Source: Nemertoderma westbladi
Lineage: Eukaryota > Xenacoelomorpha > Nemertodermatida > Nemertodermatidae
DNA length: 61,197 nucleotides
Direction: 5' to 3'
NCBI GenBank assembly: GCA_032718475.1
Contig: JAUCBJ010007761.1
Span: 1 to 61,197, forward strand
The notes under the pieces were generated by a model. The model was not told the DNA's origin and did not search any database. It worked only from the letters and a program-made list of their open reading frames with translations. The translations under genes were made by a program, and so were the position numbers. Below, in pieces: positions 32,277 through 43,790 of this stretch; the first letter of the stretch is position 1; the number at the start of each line of letters is the position of its first letter.

Positions 32277-33232
32277 TACACCTTTTGTACAATATCTCGA
32301 GAAATAAGCGCTCTAGTCTTATTCTGATGGTTTCTACTCCAACTAAATCGATGATTGCAGTTCGAATGGTGGGATCAATAGAATGGAATATATAATTATC
32401 GAACTAGATATCTCAAACTGAATTTTTCGGAAGTGGGTACAAAATGTGGTGCTAACATCAAATTTTGAAAACCATCAAATATATCAATTGATTGTGTCAC
32501 CTTGTTTATTGCGTTATACGGGTTTGTGAGGGTTCTGAATTCAATGGAATCAGTAAAAATTTCACAAGAGTTTTCAAACTTGTATTTCTCGCCGGTGGGT
32601 GAAAATTGTTGTGCCAGCACCAAATTTTTGAAAACAAGCAAATTGATTAGTCGATAGTATCATCTTGTTTCTTGCGTTATACGGTTTTATGAGGGTCCTG
32701 AATCCGATGGAATCAATAAAAACAGCACTGGACATCGCAAACTTGTACTTTTTGGTGATAGGTTCGAAATTTGGTGCTAGCACCAAAATTTGCCAAATTA
32801 CGCCGAAAAATACAAGTAGCAATGATCTGGCATATTAGAAATGTATTACATTAGAATCAGCGCCCTAGAAAACCTGAAAATTTTAATTTTATAGCATCGT
32901 ATAAGTGAATTAAAAATTTTGTGTTCTATCTGAAAAGTGCTGGTTACTTGTTTTTTTCATTTCTTCCTACGCAGAAAGGACTAAACAGCCATCTATAGTA
33001 ATCATATCATTTTTAAATGAAACTACTTGTAATTTTTGTGCTGCAATATAACGACCCCAGTACATTTTTTCTAAAAAAAAATTTTCGGTCGGATCCAGAC
33101 TAGTGATACCTACGTACAAACAAAAAATCAAACGTTTTGGTAAAACTTTGTAGATTTTAGAGGGAAGGGTCAATTTATTTATTAATTTATTTAGACAACA
33201 CTTAAGTGCCCAATATGAATACTGTATGATGG
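32277..33232. repeat. 162-bp tandem repeat and AT-rich flank
   Basis: About 2.4 copies of a 161-163-bp unit start at 32415, 32576 and 32739, each with a motif like TGCGTTATACGG and GATGGAATCA. Divergence between copies is high. From about 32830 to 33232 the sequence is AT-rich without a gene; the open frames on the minus strand are chance openings in the repeat. Confidence 0.75.
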
Positions 33233-34063
33233 TTAACCCTATTACCACTGGGGGGGGGGGGGGGGGGGGGGCGAATCGGCCCCTTCCTAGTTTTTAATTG
33301 CTGTATCTATGCAACCACATTATGTACCAGCCCAATTTTTTACGAGAATTAGTCAAATTTAATGGCGCATCTTTTGCAAAAAACGGCGTTGCAATTAGAT
33401 TTCAACTTTTCGATATGGGTGCCTCCTCAAAATTTGGTCCCCAGTATAATTTTTTTTAAAATTTTCGAATTTTACAAGGTCATTTGTGAGTTAGTAATTC
33501 TTTATGTTGAGGCTTTTTTTTATTGATTCTGATTCGTATGGAGCTCTCTACTACTCTTTATAAGTATGTAAGGAAAGTGGTACGTCATTTTTGGTGCACT
33601 AAAATTAGGGCGTGGCACTTCAAATTTTCAAAATTGCAATATTCGTTAAATACTCTAAAGTTTTGATTTCACCGCATTTTTTGGGTTTTCTGGGCCGCTT
33701 AATCGATTGAAATTAATATAGAAGAGTCAATTCTTAGTGGTACATCATTTTTGGTGCACCAAAATTTGGGCGTGGCAAGTAGGCTTACTTAAAATTTTGA
33801 AAATTCCGATATTCAGAAAATACCACAAGGTTTTCATTTCAACCCATTTTTATAGGTTATCTGGACCGCAGAGTCGATTGAAAGTAATATTGACGCTTCC
33901 AATCATTGTGGTACGTCATTATTGGTACACCACAATTAGGGCGTGGTCATTTTCAAAATTTGAATAAGTGCCACTCCCTAATTTTGGTGCACCAAAAACG
34001 CCGAAATACTAAGTCTTCTATAATACTTTCAATTGATCCCGCGGTCCAGAAAACCTATAAAAA
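33233..34063. mobile_element. piggyBac-like MITE, right end missing (copy P1)
   Basis: It begins TTAACCCTATTACCACTG at 33233 followed by 22 G and GCGAATCGGCCCC. The interior consists of 140-bp subrepeats with GGTGCACCAAAATT and AGGGCGTGGC, which change orientation near 33970. It stops matching the complete copies near AACCTATAAA (about 34063). There is no transposase frame. Confidence 0.8.
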
Positions 34064-34560
34064 GGGTTTGGGTGAATATCGGATCGCCGGCAAATTAAAT
34101 AATAAACAAATAAACGATGTAAAGCAGATCAGCTGTAAAATATAAAAAATAAGAAAATTGACATCAAAGCAGTAACGATTTATACGAAACGATACAGCGC
34201 TGCAAAAGAGACCGATAGCTGACCTCCACTCTTCAACTGAAATGCCCATCTAGGTTATAAAAAATATGAGAAACAAAAAAAAACAACTTGCACACCAGTC
34301 GGGGCGTGGAGAGTAACTATAGGTTCCTTCAACAATACAAAGCATAAATAATAAAGAATAAAAATAAATCTAAAAATATACTGTAGAAGGTATGGGTTGA
34401 ACACCAAATATTAAAGTCTCTTGGTATGGCACAGGCACTACGAATAGCAAGACACATTCAACAATCAGTATCACAAACACACACAATACATACAGACAAC
34501 ATACACCTCAAGGTAAACAACACAGAATGAGGGATATGGTATATTTAGCATTGATTTGTA
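34064..34560. other. Intergenic sequence, no gene seen
   Basis: AT-rich sequence between the truncated P1 element and the hAT-like element. I see no repeat boundary or coding motif. Confidence 0.55.
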
Positions 34561-34792
34561 CAGGGACGGATTAAGGGGGGGGGGGGGCAACAGGGGCAGC
34601 TGCCGGGGGCCCGTAAGTTGGGAGAAATTTACCAAACATTATCTCACTGATAAAACAACATCATTTATTTATTAATTTCTGGCTGTTCAATAAATATTTA
34701 GAGTATATCTCATCTCACATATAGCACCATTCAGAGCACTGTGTCCCATAGAATGTTTAAAGTGTTTAAAAAAAAATGTTTCAAGTGAAATG

Positions 34793-35072
34793 TGTAAACC
34801 ACCCTCTCCCACCTCATATCATAATGACACTCATCTTCATACAGTCATATCTAATATAATATGTAATAAGCTAAGAATAACATATACACTCCCGAATAAC
34901 ATAACTCTCTGACTGACACCGTACTAAAAACTGTACTATCATACTAGCTGACTCCTACCAGTACATAATAATAATCTAACAACTGTCTGACAGACTCAAA
35001 ATACTGTAGTTTTCGGTAATCCTCCTTCACTCCCGTCACCACATACAGTACTAGAACGTAAGAGTCTCTACA
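34793..35072 (-). mobile_element. Gypsy 3' LTR
   Basis: 280 bp, TG and CA ends, partner of 40352-40631. Differences seen include ACACTC against ATACTC and GTCTGACAG against GACTGACCG. Confidence 0.95.
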
Positions 35073-38000
35073 CATCCCCCCCGCTTTGCAAACAAGCCCT
35101 GGCCTCAGGGCGACGTCGAGTATATTTCCTTTTATCTCCAGTAATAGATGTATTTTCGATCTCTGGTTTGCAAGGTCTTAGCCGCTCAATTGCAACTAAC
35201 TGGGGACTTTCATCTGGACGGTCAACCAAGCGAATTTCAGCATTATTCCCTGTGACCTTTAATAAACGATAAGGACCATGGAATGGCCGACCGAATTTAT
35301 GTAATTTTCCTTTCACTGTATCTGGACGGTATAAAAATACCCTGTCACCAACGTTATATTTAATTGGTTGAGTTATCTTGTCATATTGCTTCTTATATTG
35401 GTCTTGTTTCTTTTCAATGTTTTCCCGTGCAAGTTCCCATGCAAATGTAAGGTTCGCAGCTAGTTCAGTTTTATAATCATCCAAATCTATTTGGTAAATA
35501 GTTTTTGGGGAATTCAGAGCTGTTTCTGTTGGTAATCTAGCATCTCTCCCGTAGAGTAAGTAAAAAGGTGACTCCTTTGAAGAACTATGCTCCGAAGTCC
35601 GATAAGCAAATAATAAGCAAGATAAAACATCATCCCAATCCGTTTCATGTCGATCCAAAGTTTTCGAAAGCATGGATAACAATGTTCGATTAAATCTCTC
35701 TACTAAACCATCTGTCTGGGGATGATAAGCGCTGGTGTTGATCTTTTTCATTCCACATAATTTACACACATTTGTAAATACTTCTGATAAAAAGTTTGCT
35801 CCCCGATCTGAAAGAACTTTCCGTGGAACACCGTGACGAGATATATAATCAACAAAACAATCAGCAATTGTTGTTGCATTTTCATTTTGTAATGCATAGG
35901 CCTCAACCCATTTTGTCAAGTAATCACTGATTATTGCACAATATCTATTTCATCTCTGGGTTAATGGGAGCGAAAGTATATCAATTGCCACTCGATCGAA
36001 TGGCCCCTCTACTTGTAAGGGCATTAATGGCGGTTTATTTGCACGTCCCGGATTCCGAGTAGCACATTTCAAGCATGAATGAGTCCATTTGAAAATATCC
36101 TTTCGCATTTTTGGCCACCAATATTGTAATTTTAGTATAGACCATATCCGATGATCTGATAAATGTCCCCCAAACCGTCCTCCATGTACTTCCGACCATA
36201 TTTTATGTCTCCAAAGTTGTGGTACTGCCAAACGAGGTTGGCGTGATTTTCCAACATCATCAAATTTATAAAGCAATCCATCTATTACTGCTGTCGAGTT
36301 TCTTTCGGTTGACATTTGGCGAAATAAATCTTCATCATCAGGTAACGCATTCATTTGATGATAGTCAATTAATGCTTTATATAAAGGGTCTACCAATTGT
36401 AGACTTTGTATAACATATGTCTCTTCCTTTAAGTTTGTTTTGGTATCCGACTTTATCTCTGTCTCTTCTTTTGATTCAGATAAACTCTCAGGCCCGTCAT
36501 TAGCAGCAGTACAAGTTCCGTGCATTCGAGATAAAACATCTGCATTCGTATTAGCTTTACCCGGTCTATGGAAAACATTCTCGGGCGAAATATAATCAGT
36601 TAGATCTATCACCCAACGTGCCAATGGGCCTTTTAATTCATGACGACCCAAAAGTAATCCTTTTATTGCTGCGTGATCCGTGTAAACCAATGTTGTTAAG
36701 GCTCTTCCGTATAAATATGGTTTGAAATGATTACAAGCCCATTTAAGTCCATATACCTCCAACTGGGTTGAAGTATATCGTTGTTGAGAGTTCGTCAGCT
36801 GTCTTGAAGCATATGCTATTGGGTGTAATTGACCGTCATCATCAGCTATCTGGGATAAAACAGCCCCAAATCCGGTTTCACAAGCGTCAGTTTCTAAAAT
36901 AAATGGTCTTGAATGATCTGGGTAACGCAATACTGGTGTTGGAATTAACCGTTCTTTAACTTCGCAAAAACTCAATCGTTGGTCCATCCCAAAGCAATAA
37001 GCCGTATTTTTCTTTAATAATGAGGTCAAAGGTCGGACAATCTTTCCGTATCCTTCTATAAATTTTCGATAATAATTCGATAATCCCAGAAAACGTCGAA
37101 GTTCCTTTAGATTCTTTGGTTCTGGAAAGTTTATGATTTTGTCTACAGTCTCTGGATTTGGAAGTAGTCCGTTTCGTGTAACGATGTGTCCTAAAAACTT
37201 AATTTGAGATCTACCAAACTTGCACTTTCGAGTTCTCAGTTTTAAATTTGCCTCCCGTAGCCGATTTAATACTGCTGCCACATCTTCCAAGTGGCTATTG
37301 AAATCCGGTGAACAAATAAGTACATCATCTATATAGACAAAGCATGGTTTTCTTCCATTTACTACCACATCTTTAAGTATTTTCTCCATTGTTCTTTGAA
37401 ACGTTGCTGGCGCGTTGCACAGTCCAAACGCCAAAACAATGAATTCATAGAATCCCGCTGAACATGCAAATGCCGTTTTTGGAATAGCTTCCTCCATTAG
37501 TGGAAGCTGCCAATATCCACTGGCAAGGTCTAAACAAGAAAAATATTTTGATGATCCAAGTTGATCCAATATTTCTTCTGTATGGGGTAATGGGAAGTTA
37601 TCTTTAGTTGTAATGGAGTTTAATTTCCGATAATCGACACAAAATCGAATAGATCCATCCGGTTTAGGAGCCAGTACGATAGGTGAAGACCAAGGTCCAT
37701 GAGCTGGTATAATAACTCCCATTTTATGCATTCTATTAACCTCCATTGCCACTACTTCTTTGAGTTTCTCAGGGATTCGACGGACACCCTGTTTGAAGGG
37801 ACTGCTGTTGCCAGTGTCAAAGTCGTGTTCTGCTATTTCAGTTCTACCGATTTCATCATCCGATAACTGGAATACATCATCATATTCCTTAAGAAGTTTC
37901 AATAAACTATCTTTTTCACTCTCATTAAGATCAGAGTCTGTAAAATCAACATGACTTTCTAACTCAATCTCCCTTTCACCTTTATCTGTGATAAGTGCTG

Positions 38001-38343
38001 TAACACCTTCCGCTAAGTTGTCGCTATAAACAGATTTTATCTCAGCCGCATCAAGTTGTACACATGTTCCAACATTAATACCTTCTGGCATCGCTTTATG
38101 TAACTTATCTAGATTTAACACTCCGACCCGCGCATAACCATCTGTTTCTGGTTGAATAATTGCATTACTGGAAGATAATCCAAGATCTTCCAAAACACTT
38201 TGATTAGGTTCAAATAAATATAACTTTGAATTCCCATTGGAATTAAAATTGTTCACTTTAATCTTCAACATACTTGCACTACAAGGTGGTATTTGTTTCC
38301 CAGCCAATAACGCACAAGTACCAACATTCTCACCCCGTCCCAT
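35068..38343 (-). pseudogene. Gypsy pol: RT, RNase H and integrase, with one in-frame TGA
   Basis: A 1091-codon frame with a TGA at 35950-35952; codons before (38343-35953) and after (35949-35068) are in the same phase. RT shows VDYRKLNSITTKDNFPLP, FSCLDLASGYWQLPL and the catalytic FVYIDD (about residue 335). RNase H begins at FILETDACETGFGAVLSQ (about 484). Integrase has the HH-CC zinc domain (FGGHLSDHR, CLKCATRN, about 717-762), core residues in VAIDILS, LSDRGANF and QTDGLVERFNR, and a GPY/F-type module (GPYRLLKV) near the end. No chromodomain is evident. The stop falls a few residues after the first core Asp, so integrase is not made as it stands. The order RT-RNase H-integrase is the standard Gypsy order. 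Confidence 0.95.
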
Positions 38344-38379
38344 ATTTATTACATTATCTTAAGAATCTAGGGAACACTT

Positions 38380-40218
38380 TTAACTTTTAACACAATTAAC
38401 AACTTCAGATACTTTATTCATAGCCATATATGACAAATTATTTGAAATGTTTTCTCTAACTAAAACTGTTTTTACTGTTGAAATATGAATTCCCAGCCCT
38501 TCAAACGAATCTGTTCCAATCACAAAGTCCTGGTCAAAGTTTTGAACAACAGAAATTTCTGTAAGTGAGGAAACATTATCAACTGTCGCTAAAACCGAGA
38601 ATCTTGCACAAATATCTAACCTGTCTTGTGTCGCTGACTTTAACTCAAGCATATCGGGACCTGTATAAACATCTGTACGTTTTGTTCCTGCCGCCGCAAT
38701 AATTTTCTTTGCTGTATTCACTGAAGCTAGGGTTCCTTGTGAGCCTGAATCGATCAAAGCTGGAAAAACGGAATCCCCAATTTGAACATTATATACACAT
38801 TTAGGACCAAGTCTAGGGTTTGAACTACCACTAGCAACCGCAATATCACCAAATAAATCGTTTAATATTGTTGGGTTTACTTTCCGCATTACTGGATTTG
38901 CATTTCCCTGCTGTCTTGATACCCCGTTATTAGAATAATTACCATTGGTGTCAGTAGGCCGTCCTGAGGGATTTCTACCAGTATTTGGTCTATTCGGGGC
39001 TCCCCCACCTCTGCTACCATTATTATCCATATTTCTCCGTGTATTTGTCCAGTTATTACTGTTAGGCCCGTACAGTATATCTCGAGGACATTGCTCCTTC
39101 CAATGAAATTGATTTCGAAATCCCATTGAGTTGCAAACTTTACAAAAAGGTAACCGATTCTGTTGACTTCTATCAGTACCAGTACTGGTATTATTATTGG
39201 AACCAGTACTAATGCGATTGTACTGGTTATTACCCCAATTATTATGCCTGATATTATCGTAACTGTGTGGATTAGATGAGTTATTTGAGTTTCTGTTCCG
39301 ATTGAACAGGGAAGGATCCGTCGGGTATCGTCTCGCTGACGCGTATTCATCAGCAAGGCTCGCTATTTGGCTGAGGCTACGAGGTTTGTGATCCCTGAGC
39401 CAGATCTGTAAATTCTGAGGAAGGAATGCTAAGAACTGTTCCATTAAAATGAGTTCTTCCAGCGAAATTTCCTCTTCCCCAACATCGAGAGTTTGTTCCT
39501 GAACCCATCGTCGGAAAGTTTCTCTAATCCGCTCCGAAAATTCACTGTGTGATTCGCTATCCTTTTTCCTATCTTGTCTAAACAGCAGCCGTAGTGCTTC
39601 CATGTTAATATCGTACCGCGCACGTATAATTGCTTTAACCAAGTCGTAATTATCTGCTTCATCCCCCGATAATGATGAAAACGCTGCTAATGCCTTTCCC
39701 GTTAACCGACCTCCAAGTTGTGTCGCCCAGACCGATTTCGACCAACCCTGGAGCTTCGCCGTCCGTTCAAAGAGAATTAAGAAATGTTCAATGTCGTCAT
39801 CTTCCTTCAGTGGACGCAACATCGGTTTTGGCGGTTTATCCCGATCATGAACTCCCGAATTGTTTGCAACCGTAGCAGCAAAGTCCGACATCACTTTAGT
39901 GAGAGTGTGTGTTTGTGTTTGTTGTTGATCTAGGACCAGTGAAATCAGTTGTTGTTGCTGTTGTAAAATGTTCTCTAACATAACATTTCCGACTGGACCA
40001 GCTCCTCCACCGCCTGGATCGCCACCTTCTCTCGAATCCCGAAATCCTATACCGTATTGAGACAATAAATCCCGAGGTTGACCGACAAGAAACGAGATTA
40101 AATCTTGCTTCTGTAATCCGCTAATATCGCCGCCGATATCCCGAGTGATATCCCGTAACCGATCATATGTAAACCCTTCCAGGACTTCCTTCAACCCATA
40201 ATTGTTCGCCATCGCCAT
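38380..40218 (-). CDS. Gypsy gag-protease, intact frame
   Basis: A 612-codon frame. The capsid region (about residues 130-300) contains HFLILFERTAKLQGW, LTGKALAAFSSL, YDLVKAIIRARY and LEELILMEQFLAFLPQNLQI, the last being close to the SCAN-type capsid fold that vertebrate SCAN zinc-finger genes took from Gypsy gag. A Cys/His knuckle of unusual spacing follows (CKVCNSMGFRNQFHWKEQC). After an Asn-rich linker comes an aspartic protease with ALIDSGSQGTLA (about residue 488) and VIGTDSFEGLGI. Stop at 38380; pol restarts in the same phase at 38343 after two or three stops, so pol probably needs separate initiation or readthrough. Confidence 0.93.
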   Translation of the reverse strand: MAMANNYGLKEVLEGFTYDRLRDITRDIGGDISGLQKQDLISFLVGQPRDLLSQYGIGFRDSREGGDPGGGGAGPVGNVMLENILQQQQQLISLVLDQQQTQTHTLTKVMSDFAATVANNSGVHDRDKPPKPMLRPLKEDDDIEHFLILFERTAKLQGWSKSVWATQLGGRLTGKALAAFSSLSGDEADNYDLVKAIIRARYDINMEALRLLFRQDRKKDSESHSEFSERIRETFRRWVQEQTLDVGEEEISLEELILMEQFLAFLPQNLQIWLRDHKPRSLSQIASLADEYASARRYPTDPSLFNRNRNSNNSSNPHSYDNIRHNNWGNNQYNRISTGSNNNTSTGTDRSQQNRLPFCKVCNSMGFRNQFHWKEQCPRDILYGPNSNNWTNTRRNMDNNGSRGGGAPNRPNTGRNPSGRPTDTNGNYSNNGVSRQQGNANPVMRKVNPTILNDLFGDIAVASGSSNPRLGPKCVYNVQIGDSVFPALIDSGSQGTLASVNTAKKIIAAAGTKRTDVYTGPDMLELKSATQDRLDICARFSVLATVDNVSSLTEISVVQNFDQDFVIGTDSFEGLGIHISTVKTVLVRENISNNLSYMAMNKVSEVVNCVKS

Positions 40219-40351
40219 AGTGTACCGGTATTCTCATCCAAATAAATTAAAAAAAAAATGTTTCTACCCTGCTATCGGTCCGGTAGGTCGGCCTATTTAA
40301 ATTTCCACGCGGTCCGTACGTGTAGTAGAGTCGCTAATCTCGGTGGGAAGT

Positions 40352-40631
40352 TGTAAACCACCCTCTCCCGCCTCATATCATAATGACACTCATCTTCATA
40401 CAGTCATATCTAATATAATATGTAATAAGCTAAGAATAACATATATACTCCCGAATAACATAACTCTCTGACTGACACCGTACTAAAAACTGTACTATCA
40501 TACTAGCTGACTCCTACCAGTACATAATAATAATCTAACAACTGACTGACCGACTCAAAATACTGTAGTTTTCGGTAATCCTCCTTCACTCCCGTCACCA
40601 CATACAGTACTAGAACGTAAGAGTCTCTACA
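40352..40631 (-). mobile_element. Gypsy 5' LTR
   Basis: 280 bp with TG and CA ends, flanked on its outer side by AATG. Confidence 0.95.
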
Positions 40632-41130
40632 AATGTAATGCTTAAAGGAAAACGTTAACAAAAGGGTCGATTGAAAATAATAGTAAATTATTACTGTATT
40701 ACAATTAACATTTAATTTTAATACAGTAAATTAATTTTGTGTCTAATTTATTGATATACCAATATATTCGTTCCTAAATATAGAATTGATATCTTTTGGA
40801 TGGTGTAATTTTAGGAATAAATTATTATAATTTAAAATTTATAATAATAAAGGACTATTATTCGTTAAAAAAAGTAAGCAGAACTCACCGCTTTTTTCAT
40901 TGATTTTCAATTTATAGCGAAATTCAACTATTTCTGTCTAGTGTTTTCCGTTACGTTTTTATATAGAATATATTTATTGTTATATTTGAAAAAAATATCA
41001 CCACCGTTACTTATTTGTACCAACGGGGACCAAAATTTTTTGCAATGGGTTTTCGTGGGGGGGGGGGGGGGGTGCTTGGGGACCGTAAGTTGCGACTGCC
41101 GGAGGCCCGAAAATTCATAATCCGTCCCTG

Positions 41131-41564
41131 GATTTGCCTATGAAGCCTATGAAGCACCGCAAATATGCGAAAATTAATAGCAATAATAATCTTACTGTCT
41201 TTATCACCTCGCAACTTGCAGTATGTGACACAGCTGTACCGTACCCTTTCCACCACCACTACGGTTATTAGAATGAAAGAAAAGAAAGTGTTAATACCTG
41301 CCATAGTGATGTATATTATAATGTTGGTTTATAATAGATTTACCGGTACAAATAAGTTTCTTGGTTAGAATGTTATTTGTTTGTTACACATTCTTTAAGT
41401 GGTCCCACATCGACTCTATACGTTGAGTGTGGGTGCCTGTCGCACTCACCCACTCTACCGTAATGGTTGACGGTTTCATGTATGTAGGTCCCTGTTCCAT
41501 TGGTAGCAGACCACGGGTTGGTGGCGTTTGTTATGCCAACATTCACTCCACGAATCGACCCTTC
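41131..41564. other. Intergenic sequence, no gene seen
   Basis: Sequence between the hAT-like element and the piggyBac-like P2 element. A 67-codon open frame (41165-41368) has no motifs. Confidence 0.55.
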
Positions 41565-42664
41565 TTAACCCTATTAGCACTGGGGGGGGGCCGAATCGGC
41601 CCCTTCCTAGTTTTTAGTTGCTGTAACTATGCAACCACATTACGTACCGGCCCAATTTTTTGTGAGAATTAGCCAAATTTAATGCCGCATCTTTTGCAAA
41701 AAACGCCGTTGCAATTGGATTTCTACTTTTCGATGTGGGTGCCACCTCAAAATTTGGTCTCCAGCACCAAATTTTTTGAAATTTTCGAATTTTACAAAGT
41801 CATTCGTGATTTAGTAATTATTTATGTTTGGGCTATTTTTATTTATTTTTATTGGTTTGGATCACTCTAATGTTCTATACAAGTATGTAAGTGTAGTGGT
41901 TCGCCATTTTTGGTGCACCAAAATTAGGGCGTGGCACTTCAAATTTTGAAAAATACGAGATTCGGAAAATACACTAAAGTTTTGATTTCAAATTAATTTT
42001 ATAGGTTTTCTGGAGCGCTGAATCGATTGAAAGTAATATAGAAGCCTCAAATCCTTTGTGTACGTAATTTTCGGTGCACCAAAATTAGGGCGTGGCACTT
42101 CAAATTTTCAAAATTACTTTATTCGGAAAAAACACTAAAGTTTTGATTTCACAAAAATGGCTAACATCTAAGTCTTCAGGCTTCTATATTACTTTCAATC
42201 GATTCAGCGGCCCAGAAAACCCATAAAGATGCGTTGAAATAAAAAAATTAGGGGCATTTTCTGAATATCTAATTTTTCAAAATTTGAAGTGCCACGCCCA
42301 CTTCTTAGGTGCACGAAAAATAGCATCCACTGCAATTTTTGGAAGTGGAATATAATCACATTAGATTCAGCGTCTTGAAAAACCTACTAAATCTAGCCAA
42401 CACTGCCACACTATCAGTTTTTAGAAAACGAAAAATTTTGTAATTTTGTCCTGGGACTACTTTTATTTTTCATCAAAATTATGAGACCCTGCTTATGAAA
42501 TTTTAATTTTTTAAGGTTTGGTAGTGTTCATCTATAGTTGTTTCACCAACAGCCCAAATTTTTTAGGATTTCATTGGACGACTACAAAAATATAGTGGGT
42601 GGGCCGAATCGGCCCCCCCCCAGTGGTGCTAATGGTCAAAACACCCCAGTGGTAATAGGGTTAA
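41565..42664. mobile_element. piggyBac-like MITE, complete copy (P2)
   Basis: 1100 bp from TTAA (41565) to TTAA (42661-42664). Both ends carry inverted TTAACCCTATTASCACTG, followed by G/C runs and the palindromic CCGAATCGG. The interior is built of about 140-bp subrepeats: on the left they read GGTGCACCAAAATTAGGGCG, on the right they read in the opposite sense (GAAGTGCCACGCCCA), so the whole element is a large imperfect palindrome. TTAA duplication and CCC-starting ends are the mark of piggyBac. There is no transposase. Confidence 0.88.
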
Positions 42665-42686
42665 ACCATGTTCCACAACGTGCAGT

Positions 42687-42929
42687 TCACTTGTGCTTAT
42701 TAGCACCGGAGCAACGCCGAACTAGTCGCATGAATCCCCTGTCCTTCACCAGCGTAATTTTAGATTGCGCAGTACAACCCGGAAATGGCGGAAAAGGACA
42801 AAGACGTAGGGTTGGTTGCCCATATGGTTGTAGAGTTCGGGGGAGAAGCTCCACTGTTTGTGCAAACTCAATAGCGCGATCCTCAGTGTCGATAAGATTC
42901 CCAATCTCAATGAAATTTAATTCTGCCAT
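42687..42929 (-). other. 80-codon open frame, possible transposase remnant
   Basis: The frame begins MAELNFIEIGNLIDTEDRAI and then has AIEFAQTVELLPR and MRLVRRCSGANKHK. The layout loosely recalls the N-terminus of Merlin/ISXO2-like transposases, but the Cys pairs expected there are incomplete, so I do not assign it. It may also be an ordinary exon. Downstream sequence 42960-43260 is GC-richer than its surroundings but shows no further frame of note. Confidence 0.3.
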
Positions 42930-43790
42930 GACAGAACACGAGTACAGTTACTAACAGTAGCGCGTGGGCTGGGGGCCATTCTTCGCGTCAGCGGGGGCTA
43001 AAAGTCCCAAAAGTGGGTAGAAAACGTATGACCATTGGACAATATTGGGGTAAAACGGTGCTCAGGGGGTAGAACAAGATACCCATTAGTCGATTAGGCC
43101 CACCACATGGTACACTCTCAGTGGTACAGTGCAGTGAATAAAGACATGGTGGTGAGCTCGATTGGCCGTTTAGCCCAGGCATTTCTAAATAGATACCCAA
43201 TTGGTCGTTTGTCCCCCAGTGAAGGAAACGTGCCTGGTTAATTCCTGTGAGCTCCTAGGCGAATCTGCCCTGAAAGACTATAACGTATAGATAGATACTC
43301 ACAAGACGAGTCAGAACTGAACGAGCAGCTCATTAAATTTATCGGATCGTAGAGTGTGCAGTATGTCGGTGACGTCCGGTATTCCTGTCTTCCAGGATTT
43401 CTGAATGCGTGCATAATTATTATAAAACAAGATTTACACTGTGAACTAAAGTATAATAATGCAATAAATATTTAACAAATAAGAGTTACTGTAGGCTGTA
43501 ATACAGTAGCTATGGGCGAGCCCAGATATTTGAGTCAATCACAACAAAAGCAACAACAAAATATATATATAATATAGATAATAAAAAAATAAATTAAAAT
43601 TATTAAAAAAAAATAAAAAATTATTAATGAATAAATTAATAAATTATTCAATTATTTATTATTTATTATTAATAAGTTAATAAATTATAATAATAATATT
43701 ATATTATATATATAATAATATGACAAAAAGGATAGCTTCCAGAAAATATAGAATTTAGTAATAATATTCCAAATACTGTTAAGTAAGATA
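42930..43790. other. Intergenic sequence with AT microsatellite
   Basis: No gene seen. 43558-43725 is an almost pure A/T tract of TAA/TTA and TA repeats. Confidence 0.6.

Larger units (their letters stand above)
34793..40631 (-). mobile_element. Full-length Gypsy retrotransposon
   Basis: 5839 bp in minus orientation: 5' LTR 40352-40631, gag-protease, pol, 3' LTR 34793-35072. The LTRs are 280 bp with TGTAAACC and CTCTACA ends and differ at only a few places. The 4-bp duplication AATG flanks it (34789-34792 and 40632-40635). A purine tract (AAAGCGGGGGGGATG on minus) precedes the 3' LTR. I do not see a TGG-type primer-binding site inside the 5' LTR. A single stop in pol is the only clear lesion. 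Confidence 0.95.
34561..41130. mobile_element. hAT-like non-autonomous element split by Gypsy
   Basis: The left end CAGGGACGGATTA (34561) and right end (41118-41130) are exact inverted repeats of 13 bp. The flanking 8-mers GATTTGTA and GATTTGCC agree at six of eight places, as expected of an old 8-bp hAT target duplication. The element proper is 34561-34792 plus 40636-41130, about 727 bp, with a G run near each end and no transposase. The Gypsy element occupies the rest. Confidence 0.75.
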
